Source of the DNA: Oscillospiraceae bacterium | Lineage (GTDB): Bacteria; Bacillota; Clostridia; Oscillospirales; Acutalibacteraceae | DNA: 34,798 bases | Assembly (NCBI GenBank): GCA_902772935.1 | Contig: CACYCR010000116.1 | Span: forward strand, 1 to 34,798 | Reading direction: 5' to 3' | Part shown: positions 25,033-33,168 of the stretch, piece after piece | How the letters are laid out: the number at the start of each line of letters is the position of its first letter | Position numbering within the stretch: position 1 is the first letter of the stretch | Position numbers and translations under genes: made by a program | Notes under the pieces: model-generated | Told to the model about the DNA's origin: nothing | Database searches by the model: none | Seen by the model: only the letters and a program-made list of their open reading frames with translations

Positions 25033-26466
25033 ATGCGTAAAAAAATCATTGTTGCCGGCGCCGGGCACAGTGGTCTGACCACTGCTGCGCAGCTGGCAAG
25101 AGCCGGGTTTGACGTGACCGTATATGAACGGCTGGCAAAAGAGGACCTCGGCTATGACTGGTATGATGCGGTGAACCCGAATGTCTTCCGGGTGGTCGGC
25201 TGTCCGCATCCGGGAGAAAAATGCATTCCGTGGAAGTGGCGGCAGGACATCACCTATTTCGGTCCGAACACCGCGCAGAAACACAAGATCGTTCAGAAGT
25301 TCAAAAAGCCCGAAGACATTGAGATCATCATGGAACGCAAGGACATTTATAAGCTGCTGATCGGCTTTGCGGAAGACAACGGCGTCAAAATGGAATACGG
25401 TGTCACGATCCAAGGACCACTTCTGATCGGCGACCGCGTGGTCGGCATTGCGACGGATCACGGCGATATTTATGCTGATTTGGTGATCGACGCTGCCGGT
25501 ATGAACTCTCCGGTGCGCAAGCAGCTGCCGGATTGTCTGCACATTCAGAGGGATATTCTGAAAAATGAGCGAATTTACACGTATCGCGCATTTTATGATC
25601 TGCCGGTGGATCCGAAGTCGGTCGAAGACCGCTACAAGGTCATGTTCCGTCCGGATCCCTGCGAAGATTTCAGCTTGTCCTGGATCACAACGCAGGACAC
25701 TTACACCGATCTTCTGATCGGTCACATGACGCCGATGAGCGACGAAGAGATCGACGACATCGCCGCATGGTACCGCAAAACAAATCCGCAGCTCGGACCG
25801 AATCGTCTGCGGGGCGGTCAGACGGTTCCGATTCCGTTCCGCCGTCCGCTGTCCATTCTCGTTGCGGACGGATACGCTGCCATCGGCGACAGCGCATTCA
25901 TGACGATGCCGCTGAACTGCTCCGGCATCAGTACATCCATTGAGGTGTCAAAGATTCTGGCGGATGCAATCCTTGCCGATCAGACACAAACCTTTTCGGC
26001 GGAAACGCTGTGGCCGTATCAATATAACTTCTTCAAAAAGATCGGGCAGGGGCTGGCACCGATCGCGCTGGTCAAAGACCTGATCATCAGCATCGACCAT
26101 CAGCAGACGGATTATGCGTTCGATACCGGCATCATCACCTGGCGGGAGCTGACGATTACGGCGGATCAACACAGCATCTGGAACTTCCTGCATTTTGATC
26201 CGAAGCTCCCGAAGCGGGGCGTGACCCTTGCAAAAGATAAAGAGCTGCTGAAACGGGCGGCGGGAACGATCGCCGATACGGCAGAGTTTCTCGCATGGCT
26301 GCAGGTGCTGCCGCGGCGGTATTCCCGTGCGGCTGTGCAGCGGTGGGCAAAGGAGTATGACGCCATTTTCACCCGCCGCGTCAAAACGTATTTCCCGGCG
26401 TCGTTCTATCGGGACGAGGCCGAACAAAACAGTAAAGAAAGGAACGTGACCTATGAAAACGTATGA
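25033..26466 (+). CDS. Geranylgeranyl-reductase-like FAD-dependent oxidoreductase
   Basis: A 477-residue flavoprotein of the p-hydroxybenzoate-hydroxylase fold. It has IVAGAGHSGLTTAAQLA at the N-terminus, the Asp-containing DLVIDAAGMNSPVRK, and the FAD-closing GDSAFMTMPLNCSGISTSI near 290-308. In anaerobes this fold is typical of geranylgeranyl reductases, which saturate isolated C=C bonds of lipids; in aerobes it is used by monooxygenases, which need oxygen. The anaerobic context favours the reductase reading. It follows the split-barrel gene by 22 bases and overlaps the next CrtI-like gene by 14 bases. The substrate is unknown. Confidence 0.72.
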   Translation: MRKKIIVAGAGHSGLTTAAQLARAGFDVTVYERLAKEDLGYDWYDAVNPNVFRVVGCPHPGEKCIPWKWRQDITYFGPNTAQKHKIVQKFKKPEDIEIIMERKDIYKLLIGFAEDNGVKMEYGVTIQGPLLIGDRVVGIATDHGDIYADLVIDAAGMNSPVRKQLPDCLHIQRDILKNERIYTYRAFYDLPVDPKSVEDRYKVMFRPDPCEDFSLSWITTQDTYTDLLIGHMTPMSDEEIDDIAAWYRKTNPQLGPNRLRGGQTVPIPFRRPLSILVADGYAAIGDSAFMTMPLNCSGISTSIEVSKILADAILADQTQTFSAETLWPYQYNFFKKIGQGLAPIALVKDLIISIDHQQTDYAFDTGIITWRELTITADQHSIWNFLHFDPKLPKRGVTLAKDKELLKRAAGTIADTAEFLAWLQVLPRRYSRAAVQRWAKEYDAIFTRRVKTYFPASFYRDEAEQNSKERNVTYENV

Positions 26467-27961
26467 TGTGATCGTTGTCGGCGCCGGCAACGGCGGTCTG
26501 GTTGCGGCAACGTCAACCGCGAAAGAGGGCTTCAGGACGCTTTTGCTTGAAAAGCACAATCTGCCCGGCGGATGTGCAACCAGCTTTGTCCGCGGTCGGT
26601 TTGAGTTTGAAGCGGCGCTGCATGAACTGTGCAACCGTGCCACTTCACCGAAGCAGGAGTCGATTGACAAAATTTTCAAACGTCTCGGCGTGGATGTACC
26701 GCTGGTCTATGAGACGGCGCTGTTCCGCGCAATCGTCAAAGGCGAAAACGGGTATGATGTTGTGATGCGTCCCGGCTATGACGGTTTTCTGGATTCCATT
26801 GAGGCGGCCGTGCCTGGCTGCCGCGATAAGGTCAAGGCGTTCATCGACCTCATCGGTGTCCTCGACGGCGCGCAGGATTATATTGATGAAAAGGGCATCA
26901 ATCCGCTGGCGCTGTACAACCAATACGGCGACTTTATGCGTATTGCGGCACACAGCACGAAAGACGTCATGGAAGCCTTCGGTATTCCGGAAAAAGCGCA
27001 GAGTATTCTCGGTACCTATTGGGGTTATCTCGGCCCACCGATCGACGATTTGAATGCGCTGCATTACATCAGTCTGCTGGCCGCGTTTGCCAACACGCCG
27101 CCGGCCATGCCGTATCACCGATCACATGAGCTGTCTCTGGCACTGGTCAAGGCGCTGCAGGGCTACGGCGGCGAGATTCAGTACAACAGCGAGGTCACGC
27201 AGTTCCTGTATGATGAAAAGGGCGCTGCTATCGGCGTGATTGCAAACGGCGATGCCTATTACGCGAAGAAGATCATCTCGAACATTATTCCGCACAATGT
27301 GTTCAACCGCTCGGACGAAAAGGTGATCCCCACTGCGGCGAAAAAACTGGCGAACGCCAGAAAGTTCGGCATGACCTTTGTCACACTGTACCTCGGTCTC
27401 GATTGTTCCATGGAAGATCTCGGTATCAATGATTACAGCGTTTTCATTTCCTCGGACCCCGATTCCCGCGTCCAGTTCAATCAGCGCAACAACTTCGGTA
27501 TGTATGTCGTCAACTGTTTGAACAAGGCGCTGCCGGACTCTTCCCCGGAAGGAACCTGCACGCTGTTCTTTACGATTCCGTACATGCCGGGCGACTTCCC
27601 GGAAAACCTTGCACCGCAGGATTACAAGAAGTTCAAAAACGAAATTGCGGAAAAATACATCCGGGATTACGAACAAACCATGGGCGTTTGTGTGATGGAT
27701 CATATCGAAGAGATCGTCATTGCGACGCCGGTGACCTTCGCACGCTATCTCGGTACGCCGGAGGGCGCGATTTACGGCTACGCCAGTGAGACATGGGACA
27801 ACGTTGTTTCACGCAGTGCGCTCAAGGATTTGGAAAACAAGATTCCGAATCTGTTCTTCTGCGGCGGGCATGCCGCACGCGGTGACGGCTATCCTTCCGC
27901 ATACATCACCGGTGCAATGACCGCAAACGATGTGATCAAGGAACTCAGGAGGGGAAAGTAA
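26453..27961 (+). CDS. CrtI/retinol-saturase-like FAD oxidoreductase (copy 2)
   Basis: A 502-residue paralogue of the protein at 17138-18670. It has the FAD motif VIVVGAGNGGLVAA, LEKHNLPGGCATSFVRG, EAALHELCN, DYSVF, IVIATPVTFARY, IYGYASE and the C-terminal FAD-closing segment FFCGGHAARGDGYPSA. The mid-protein residues (about 150-260), which would line the substrate pocket, differ much more than the ends, so the two copies probably act on different substrates or bonds. The start overlaps the preceding gene by 14 bases and the stop overlaps the reductase start (TAATG). Reduction of a lipid double bond with electrons from that reductase is inferred. Confidence 0.82.
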   Translation: MKTYDVIVVGAGNGGLVAATSTAKEGFRTLLLEKHNLPGGCATSFVRGRFEFEAALHELCNRATSPKQESIDKIFKRLGVDVPLVYETALFRAIVKGENGYDVVMRPGYDGFLDSIEAAVPGCRDKVKAFIDLIGVLDGAQDYIDEKGINPLALYNQYGDFMRIAAHSTKDVMEAFGIPEKAQSILGTYWGYLGPPIDDLNALHYISLLAAFANTPPAMPYHRSHELSLALVKALQGYGGEIQYNSEVTQFLYDEKGAAIGVIANGDAYYAKKIISNIIPHNVFNRSDEKVIPTAAKKLANARKFGMTFVTLYLGLDCSMEDLGINDYSVFISSDPDSRVQFNQRNNFGMYVVNCLNKALPDSSPEGTCTLFFTIPYMPGDFPENLAPQDYKKFKNEIAEKYIRDYEQTMGVCVMDHIEEIVIATPVTFARYLGTPEGAIYGYASETWDNVVSRSALKDLENKIPNLFFCGGHAARGDGYPSAYITGAMTANDVIKELRRGK

Positions 27962-29175
27962 TGGATAAAAAGAGAAATGTTGAGCAATTCAGCCGCGCTG
28001 ATTTTGTAAAGATCCTGACCAATCGCCTCAAGGCAGTTGCCGGCGGCAAAAACGCACCGGTGTCCGATTTGTATTCTCATACGCCGAACAAACTGGCGGC
28101 GGCGCTGCATCCCGCGGTACAGCACCTGAAAGTCAAAGAGATCATTGAACACAATCCGGATATGAAGAGCTTTCTCTTTGCGCCGGACACGGCAGCGGGC
28201 ACGAAGTCGCTGGCGTGGTTCTCCGCCGGACAGTATATCGTGATCGCGCTGCCTGTGAATGGCAAACTGATTTCACGACCCTATTCCATCGCGTCTTCTC
28301 CGCGTGATACATTGAATGGCACGCTGCGCATCACTGTCAAACGGGTCGACGGCGGCATTGCTTCCGGCTACATGCTGGACAACTGGACCGTGGGGACAAC
28401 CGTCATCGCATCCGCGCCGCTGGGGGATTTCACTTATGAGCCGCTGCGTGACGCAAAGACCGTGATTGGCATTGCCGGCGGCAGCGGCATCACGCCGTTT
28501 CGCGCGTTTGCAAAGGCCATTACGGAAGGTGACGAAGACTTCTCGCTGATCCTGCTTTACGGCAGCCGCACCATGGCTGACGCGGTGTTCAGTGACGAGA
28601 TCACGGAAATGGCAAAGACCTGCCCGAAGATCAAACTGGTCAACGTCCTGAGCGAAGAAAAGGTCAAGGGCTGTGAGAACGGCTTTATCACAGCGAAGCT
28701 GATTCGAAAGTATGCACCGAAAGATGAAGCGTATTCCATCTTCCTTTGCGGACCGCAGGCCATGTATGACTTCGCGGACAAGGAGATCGAAACACTCGGT
28801 ATCCGCCGCAAATTTGTGCGGCACGAGCTGTTTGGTGAATACTTCCATCCCGAACGAAATGCAGATTATTCCGGCGATATCACAAAAACGTACCGCCTGA
28901 CTGTACGCATTGCCGGCAACGAAAGAACCATTGACTGTCCGGCGGATACTTCGCTTTTGCGCGCCATGGAAGCGGCAGGCATCAATGCGCCGTCGGATTG
29001 CCGCAGCGGTCGATGCGGCTGGTGTCATTCGCAGCTCATCAGCGGTGAAGTGTATGTGCCGCAAAGCGTGGATGGCAGACGCATCGCAGATAAGATCTAC
29101 GGCTATGTGCATCCTTGCTGCACCTTCCCGCTCAGTGATGTGACGCTCGACGTGCCGCCGATTCCGTACGGATAA
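27961..29175 (+). CDS. [2Fe-2S] ferredoxin-NAD(P)H reductase, FNR fold (copy 2)
   Basis: A 404-residue paralogue of the reductase at 18667-19851. The FAD motif is SRPYSIASS, the NAD(P) domain has GGSGITPF and LCGPQAMY, and the C-terminal ferredoxin carries C347-x4-C352-x2-C355 and C386. The spacing of the fourth cysteine is identical to copy 1 (31 residues). It is translationally coupled to the second CrtI-like gene (one-base overlap), repeating the gene pair of operon A. It would supply NAD(P)H electrons to that flavoprotein. A terminator follows within 30 bases. Confidence 0.9.
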   Translation: MDKKRNVEQFSRADFVKILTNRLKAVAGGKNAPVSDLYSHTPNKLAAALHPAVQHLKVKEIIEHNPDMKSFLFAPDTAAGTKSLAWFSAGQYIVIALPVNGKLISRPYSIASSPRDTLNGTLRITVKRVDGGIASGYMLDNWTVGTTVIASAPLGDFTYEPLRDAKTVIGIAGGSGITPFRAFAKAITEGDEDFSLILLYGSRTMADAVFSDEITEMAKTCPKIKLVNVLSEEKVKGCENGFITAKLIRKYAPKDEAYSIFLCGPQAMYDFADKEIETLGIRRKFVRHELFGEYFHPERNADYSGDITKTYRLTVRIAGNERTIDCPADTSLLRAMEAAGINAPSDCRSGRCGWCHSQLISGEVYVPQSVDGRRIADKIYGYVHPCCTFPLSDVTLDVPPIPYG

Positions 29176-29203
29176 AGGGCGTCTTTCAGAATTGAACCCA
29201 TGC

Positions 29204-29241
29204 AGGAAACAGGATACTCAGGTGTCCTGTTTCCTTATTTT
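29204..29241 (+). terminator. Rho-independent terminator of + operon B
   Basis: AGGAAACAGGATAC (29204-29217) pairs with GTGTCCTGTTTCCT (29222-29235), 14 pairs with one G-U and a 4-base loop, followed by TATTTTG. It separates the redox operon from the next transcription unit. Confidence 0.9.
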
Positions 29242-29273
29242 GAACGGAAAGGTTTTTTGCAACGGAAAAAGGC

Positions 29274-29302
29274 TTGATTCTCAATTGGTATTATGTTATA
29301 AT
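29274..29302 (+). promoter_or_regulatory. Promoter of the ECF-S/DUF1893/reductase operon
   Basis: TTGATT (29274-29279), a 17-base spacer and TATAAT (29297-29302). The boxes and spacing are identical to those of the PAI-like operon promoter. The start codon at 29337 lies 34 bases after the -10. Confidence 0.75.
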
Positions 29303-29336
29303 TTTCGTATGATAAAGTGAAAGTGAGGTTGTTATC

Positions 29337-29921
29337 ATGTTTGAAAATGCACTTGTGCTGCGGAAAGTCAGCAGCAAAGCGAAGATCGCATACCATACGC
29401 TCGTTTCCGTCGGGCTGATCGCTCTGGCAGTGGCGTTGCCGCAGATTGTCCATCTTGCGCTCGGTCAGCCGGGCGGTGTGCAGTGGCTGCCCATGTATTT
29501 CCCGGTGTTGATCGGCGGCTGCCTGCTCGGTACAAAATGGGCGCTCACTGTCGGCGTTCTTTCACCGCTGGTCAGTTTTCTTCTGACTTCGATGCTCGGC
29601 GATCCGATGCCGGCGGCAGTACGGCTTCCGTTCATGATGGCAGAGCTTGCGGTGTTTGCTGTTGTATCCGGTCTGTTCAGCAAAAGAATTGCGCAGAACG
29701 GCTTGTGGGCGTTCGTCGCGGTGATTCTTGCGCAGCTTGCCGGCCGCGGCGTCTTTCTGGCGCTGGTGTTCCTGTTCCAAAAGTTCGTGCCGTTTACGCC
29801 GGAAATGATCTGGACACAGATCAAAACCGGTTGGTGCGGTCTTGCACTGCAGGCGGCGCTTGTTCCGCTGGTACTGCTTGTGCTGCGCGCAATTCTGATG
29901 AAGGACCGCAATCATGACTGA
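29337..29921 (+). CDS. ECF transporter S component (substrate-binding membrane protein)
   Basis: A 194-residue membrane protein with five or six hydrophobic helices, a length and topology typical of the S components of energy-coupling-factor vitamin transporters. Characteristic are the short N-terminal cytoplasmic stretch, an early helix, and the conserved-looking FPVLIGGCLLGTKWALTVGVLSPL segment. The substrate is not evident. No ATPase or T component is encoded nearby, so it would share a general ECF module encoded elsewhere. It overlaps the DUF1893 gene by eight bases. Confidence 0.75.
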   Translation: MFENALVLRKVSSKAKIAYHTLVSVGLIALAVALPQIVHLALGQPGGVQWLPMYFPVLIGGCLLGTKWALTVGVLSPLVSFLLTSMLGDPMPAAVRLPFMMAELAVFAVVSGLFSKRIAQNGLWAFVAVILAQLAGRGVFLALVFLFQKFVPFTPEMIWTQIKTGWCGLALQAALVPLVLLVLRAILMKDRNHD

Positions 29922-30336
29922 TCTTGTGCGTGCAAAACAGCTGCTTGCCGGCCATTCGCTTTGCCTTTGCAAGGGAGAAGACGTCATTACGGACGACGGA
30001 CGCGGTATCTCCCCGATGATGCATCTGCTTGCAGACGGTGCGGATCTGAACGGGTACGCCGCGGCGGATCTGATTGTCGGCAAAGCGGCGGCAATGTTGT
30101 TTACCCTTGCCGGTGTTGCTGCGGTACACGGCAAGGTGATGTCGTCTGCCGCGAAGTCGTATCTGGAGCAAGGCGGCATCGTCTGCAGCTTTGATACACT
30201 GACAGAGCGCATCATCAACCGTGCGGGGACGGATGTCTGCCCGATGGAAAAGACGGTGGCAGACATCGATGATCCTGCCAAAGGATATACGGCGCTGCGG
30301 CAAAAACTTGCGGAAATGAGGAACCAACATGGCTGA
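29914..30336 (+). CDS. DUF1893 domain protein
   Basis: A 140-residue protein of the DUF1893 family, whose function is unknown. Family features are the early CLCKGEDVITDDGRGISPMM segment, the central AADLIVGKAAAMLFTLAGVAAVHGKVMS, and a conserved cysteine (VCPMEKTV). Members are often encoded by genes beside ECF transporter or cobalamin-related genes. It overlaps both neighbours by eight bases, so the three genes are translationally coupled. Confidence 0.85.
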   Translation: MTDLVRAKQLLAGHSLCLCKGEDVITDDGRGISPMMHLLADGADLNGYAAADLIVGKAAAMLFTLAGVAAVHGKVMSSAAKSYLEQGGIVCSFDTLTERIINRAGTDVCPMEKTVADIDDPAKGYTALRQKLAEMRNQHG

Positions 30337-31429
30337 TTATTTTGGAAAAGATGTCTTTAAACTCGGCTTCGGTCTGATGCGCCTGCCGAAAAACGCGGAT
30401 GGTTCGATCGATATTGCACAAACCGGCGAAATGGTGGATCGTTTTCTTGCTGCGGGCGGCACGTATTTTGATACGGCGTATGTCTATGACAACGGCGAAA
30501 GTGAAATTGCGACGCGTAAAGCGCTGGTGGAACGGTATCCGCGCGCGGCGTACACCATTGCAACAAAGCTCAATGCCTGGATGCAATGCCACGACGAAGC
30601 GAGCGCGAAACAGCAGTTTTATACAAGTTTGGAGCGTACCGGCGCGGGCTATTTTGACTACTACCTGCTGCACGCGCTGCAGCGCAGCAATTACAAAATG
30701 TACGATGACTGGCACCTGTGGGACTTTGTGAAAGAGCAGAAAGCCAAAGGTCTGATCCGGTATTACGGCTTTTCGTTCCACGCGGATCCCGCGCTGCTGG
30801 AGGAGCTGCTGTCGCTGCATCCCGATGTGGACTTCATTCAGCTGCAGATCAATTATGCGGACTGGGATAATCCCGGCGTTGCCTCGCGGGAATGCTATGA
30901 GATCGCACGGCGGCACAACGTTTCCATGACAATCATGGAGCCGGTGAAGGGCGGCGCGCTTGCGAATCCGACCGATGAAGTCAAGGAGATCTTTAAAGCC
31001 GCCGATCCAAAGGCGTCCTATGCCTCCTGGGCCATTCGTTACGCCGCTTCGCTGGATGGCGTCATCACTGTGCTTTCCGGCATGTCGAACCTTGCGCAGA
31101 TGGAGGATAACCTGTCCTACATGAAAGACTTTCAGCCGCTGTCCGCTGCGGAACTTTCCGTGATCGAACAGGTGCAGACGGCGATGAAAAAAGACCATTC
31201 CATCAAATGCACAGCCTGCCATTACTGCACGGACGGCTGTCCGATGAACATTGCGATTCCCGAGATTTTTGCCGTCCGGAACCGAAACGGCGGCAAAGGC
31301 GCTTACGGTATCGCCACACAAGGCAAGGGCAAGGCGAGCGACTGCATTGCCTGCGGACAGTGCGAAGAAGCCTGTCCGCAGCAGTTGCCTGTGATCACAT
31401 TGCTGAAGGAATGCACATCTTTGGAATAA
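30329..31429 (+). CDS. Aldo/keto reductase with C-terminal [4Fe-4S] ferredoxin domain
   Basis: A 366-residue aldo/keto reductase barrel fused to a ferredoxin tail. The barrel shows GLMRLP at the start, DTAYVYDNGESE (catalytic Asp and Tyr, about 45-56) and the Lys in ATKLN. The C-terminus has two Fe-S motifs, CTACHYCTDGCP (from about 293) and CIACGQCEEACP (from about 338). This Fe-S aldo/keto reductase type is common in anaerobic Firmicutes; its substrates are mostly unknown. It starts inside the DUF1893 gene (eight-base overlap) and a strong terminator follows. Confidence 0.9.
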   Translation: MADYFGKDVFKLGFGLMRLPKNADGSIDIAQTGEMVDRFLAAGGTYFDTAYVYDNGESEIATRKALVERYPRAAYTIATKLNAWMQCHDEASAKQQFYTSLERTGAGYFDYYLLHALQRSNYKMYDDWHLWDFVKEQKAKGLIRYYGFSFHADPALLEELLSLHPDVDFIQLQINYADWDNPGVASRECYEIARRHNVSMTIMEPVKGGALANPTDEVKEIFKAADPKASYASWAIRYAASLDGVITVLSGMSNLAQMEDNLSYMKDFQPLSAAELSVIEQVQTAMKKDHSIKCTACHYCTDGCPMNIAIPEIFAVRNRNGGKGAYGIATQGKGKASDCIACGQCEEACPQQLPVITLLKECTSLE

Positions 31430-31440
31430 ACGAACGCAGA

Positions 31441-31474
31441 AAAACCTCCTGCCGACAGCAGGAGGTTTTCTTTT
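31441..31474. terminator. Bidirectional rho-independent terminator
   Basis: AAAACCTCCTGC (31441-31452) pairs perfectly with GCAGGAGGTTTT (31458-31469) around a 5-base loop, followed by CTTTT. It lies between two convergent transcription units. Confidence 0.92.
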
Positions 31475-31479
31475 GCGTA

Positions 31480-33150
31480 TCAGGTTGCGTCCTCAGATTC
31501 CTGCAGCAACAGAAGCGTGAAGCAGGCTGTCCAGTTGAAATCCGTGATCGCGTGATAGCGGATGCGGTAATCCGGAACCGGCGGTTGCGGACCTTTGCGG
31601 TTGAGATGCCATGGGACCGTCTGGTTTTCCGCGTCATAGAATTCGAAAACGGCACCGGTTTCGTTGAACCATCGGCGGATGGTGCGTAGAGTCTTCTCTT
31701 TCAGCTCGTCTGCAAGTTCGCGGTATCCGTAGCGCCGCAGCCCCTGAATGATGAAGTAATTGAAATTGATCCAGACACAGCCGCGCCACATATCGGCGCC
31801 GTAATCCGGGTGGTTGCGCGCGATGGACGGCACCGGCAGCGGCGTGTTGAAGGTTTCGCTGTCCTTCAGCAGCTTCGTGAGGCGTGAAGCCTGTTCGTCA
31901 GAGCAAACACCGGCAAACAGCGGCAGGAACGAGCAGCAGGACAGAACGCCGGTCAGTTGTCCGGAAACGGTGCGGTCACAGTATGCGCCGACGGTATCAT
32001 CCCAAAGCAGGGCGTTGATTTTTTCGGTAAAGCTGTCAGCAATTGCTTCAAATTGCGCGGCGTCTTCCAACTTGCCGAGGATGCGATAGATTTCAGCAAG
32101 GCACCGGCAGTCATGCACCATGAAGCAGTTGATATCAATTGCATCAAGCGTCTCGGTGGTGTCAAAGCGGGGAGAGTTGTCCATGCCGCTTTCGTCACAG
32201 CGGCAGCGGACGTTGCTGTAGTCCGTTTTCCATTCCAAAAGGCCGTTGCCGTTGGTGTCACGATGCGTCAGGAACCAACGCAAATACTTGTCGGTGCGCG
32301 CTGCGCAATATGCAAGGAAGTTGCGGTCGTTTGTGGCGCGGTATACCGTCAGCACGGCCCACGCGACAACCTGCGGCTGCGTGATGCCGGACAGATTGGT
32401 GGTGCTCTTCATCATGTGCGGCAAAAAACCGTCGCTTTGTTGGCAGGCGAGAACAGCGAGAATGGCTTCTTTTGCCATCTCTGTGTCATACTGCGCAAAC
32501 GCCATAGCGTGGAACATGGAGTCCCACAGCCACATATGACGGTGCGGCAGTCGGTCCGGTGTCGTGAAACGGCAGGAAAATCCGTCTTGCGGGCTGTAAA
32601 CATTGACACGGTTGATCGAAAGGCATTTGTAATATAGCTGCTCATATTCCGGGCGGCGACAGGCAGGCTTGTCCCGATAATAAGCGAGCCGCTGTTCCCG
32701 CAAAGCGAACAGATCTGCCGTGATTTTTTGCTTTGCTGATTGCACAGCCCGTTCGGCGGTTTCTTCCCGGCAAAAGGCGAAGCGGTCGTCTGCGGTGTAT
32801 AATGCGTAAAAGAAACCGTTGCAGGCAAACAATGCCGCGCCGTCATTTATGACCGGCTGTACGCCGCTTTCTATAAAGACCTGCGGCTTTATTGCTGTCT
32901 TCCCGACGAGGGTTCCTTTGTCCGAAAACAAAAGCAGAAGTTCGTCGCTTTCAATGGCGTCCGGTAAGATAAAGTGTATGTGCGCATCGTTGACGGGAAT
33001 GTACAATGTGACAGGGTCTTCGGCATCAAAGCGGATGCTGACCGGCTGCGGCATCAACATCCCGATAAAGTCATTCTGATGCCGGTTCTCGCCGTCAATG
33101 CCGCTGCAGCCGAAGAGAGTGCCATAGCCATAACGATTCGGTAATTTCAT
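31480..33150 (-). CDS. Glycoside hydrolase, GH63/MGH1-like (alpha/alpha)6 barrel
   Basis: A 556-residue intracellular glycosidase without a signal peptide. The N-terminal 180 residues are beta-rich. The rest is an (alpha/alpha)6 barrel with HMWLWDSMFHAMAF and ESGMDNSPRFD (about residue 320; the Asp is the general acid in related GH63-type enzymes), and the C-terminal RGCVWINFNYFIIQGLRRYG. This pattern is shared by GH63 glucosidases and mannosylglycerate-hydrolase-like proteins; the substrate cannot be named. I chose the ATG at 33150, eight bases after AGGAGG; a TTG at 33153 is also possible. It is 18 bases downstream of a metallophosphoesterase gene in the same operon. Confidence 0.85.
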   Translation of the reverse strand: MKLPNRYGYGTLFGCSGIDGENRHQNDFIGMLMPQPVSIRFDAEDPVTLYIPVNDAHIHFILPDAIESDELLLLFSDKGTLVGKTAIKPQVFIESGVQPVINDGAALFACNGFFYALYTADDRFAFCREETAERAVQSAKQKITADLFALREQRLAYYRDKPACRRPEYEQLYYKCLSINRVNVYSPQDGFSCRFTTPDRLPHRHMWLWDSMFHAMAFAQYDTEMAKEAILAVLACQQSDGFLPHMMKSTTNLSGITQPQVVAWAVLTVYRATNDRNFLAYCAARTDKYLRWFLTHRDTNGNGLLEWKTDYSNVRCRCDESGMDNSPRFDTTETLDAIDINCFMVHDCRCLAEIYRILGKLEDAAQFEAIADSFTEKINALLWDDTVGAYCDRTVSGQLTGVLSCCSFLPLFAGVCSDEQASRLTKLLKDSETFNTPLPVPSIARNHPDYGADMWRGCVWINFNYFIIQGLRRYGYRELADELKEKTLRTIRRWFNETGAVFEFYDAENQTVPWHLNRKGPQPPVPDYRIRYHAITDFNWTACFTLLLLQESEDAT

Positions 33151-33168
33151 CAAAGAGGCCTCCTTTAA

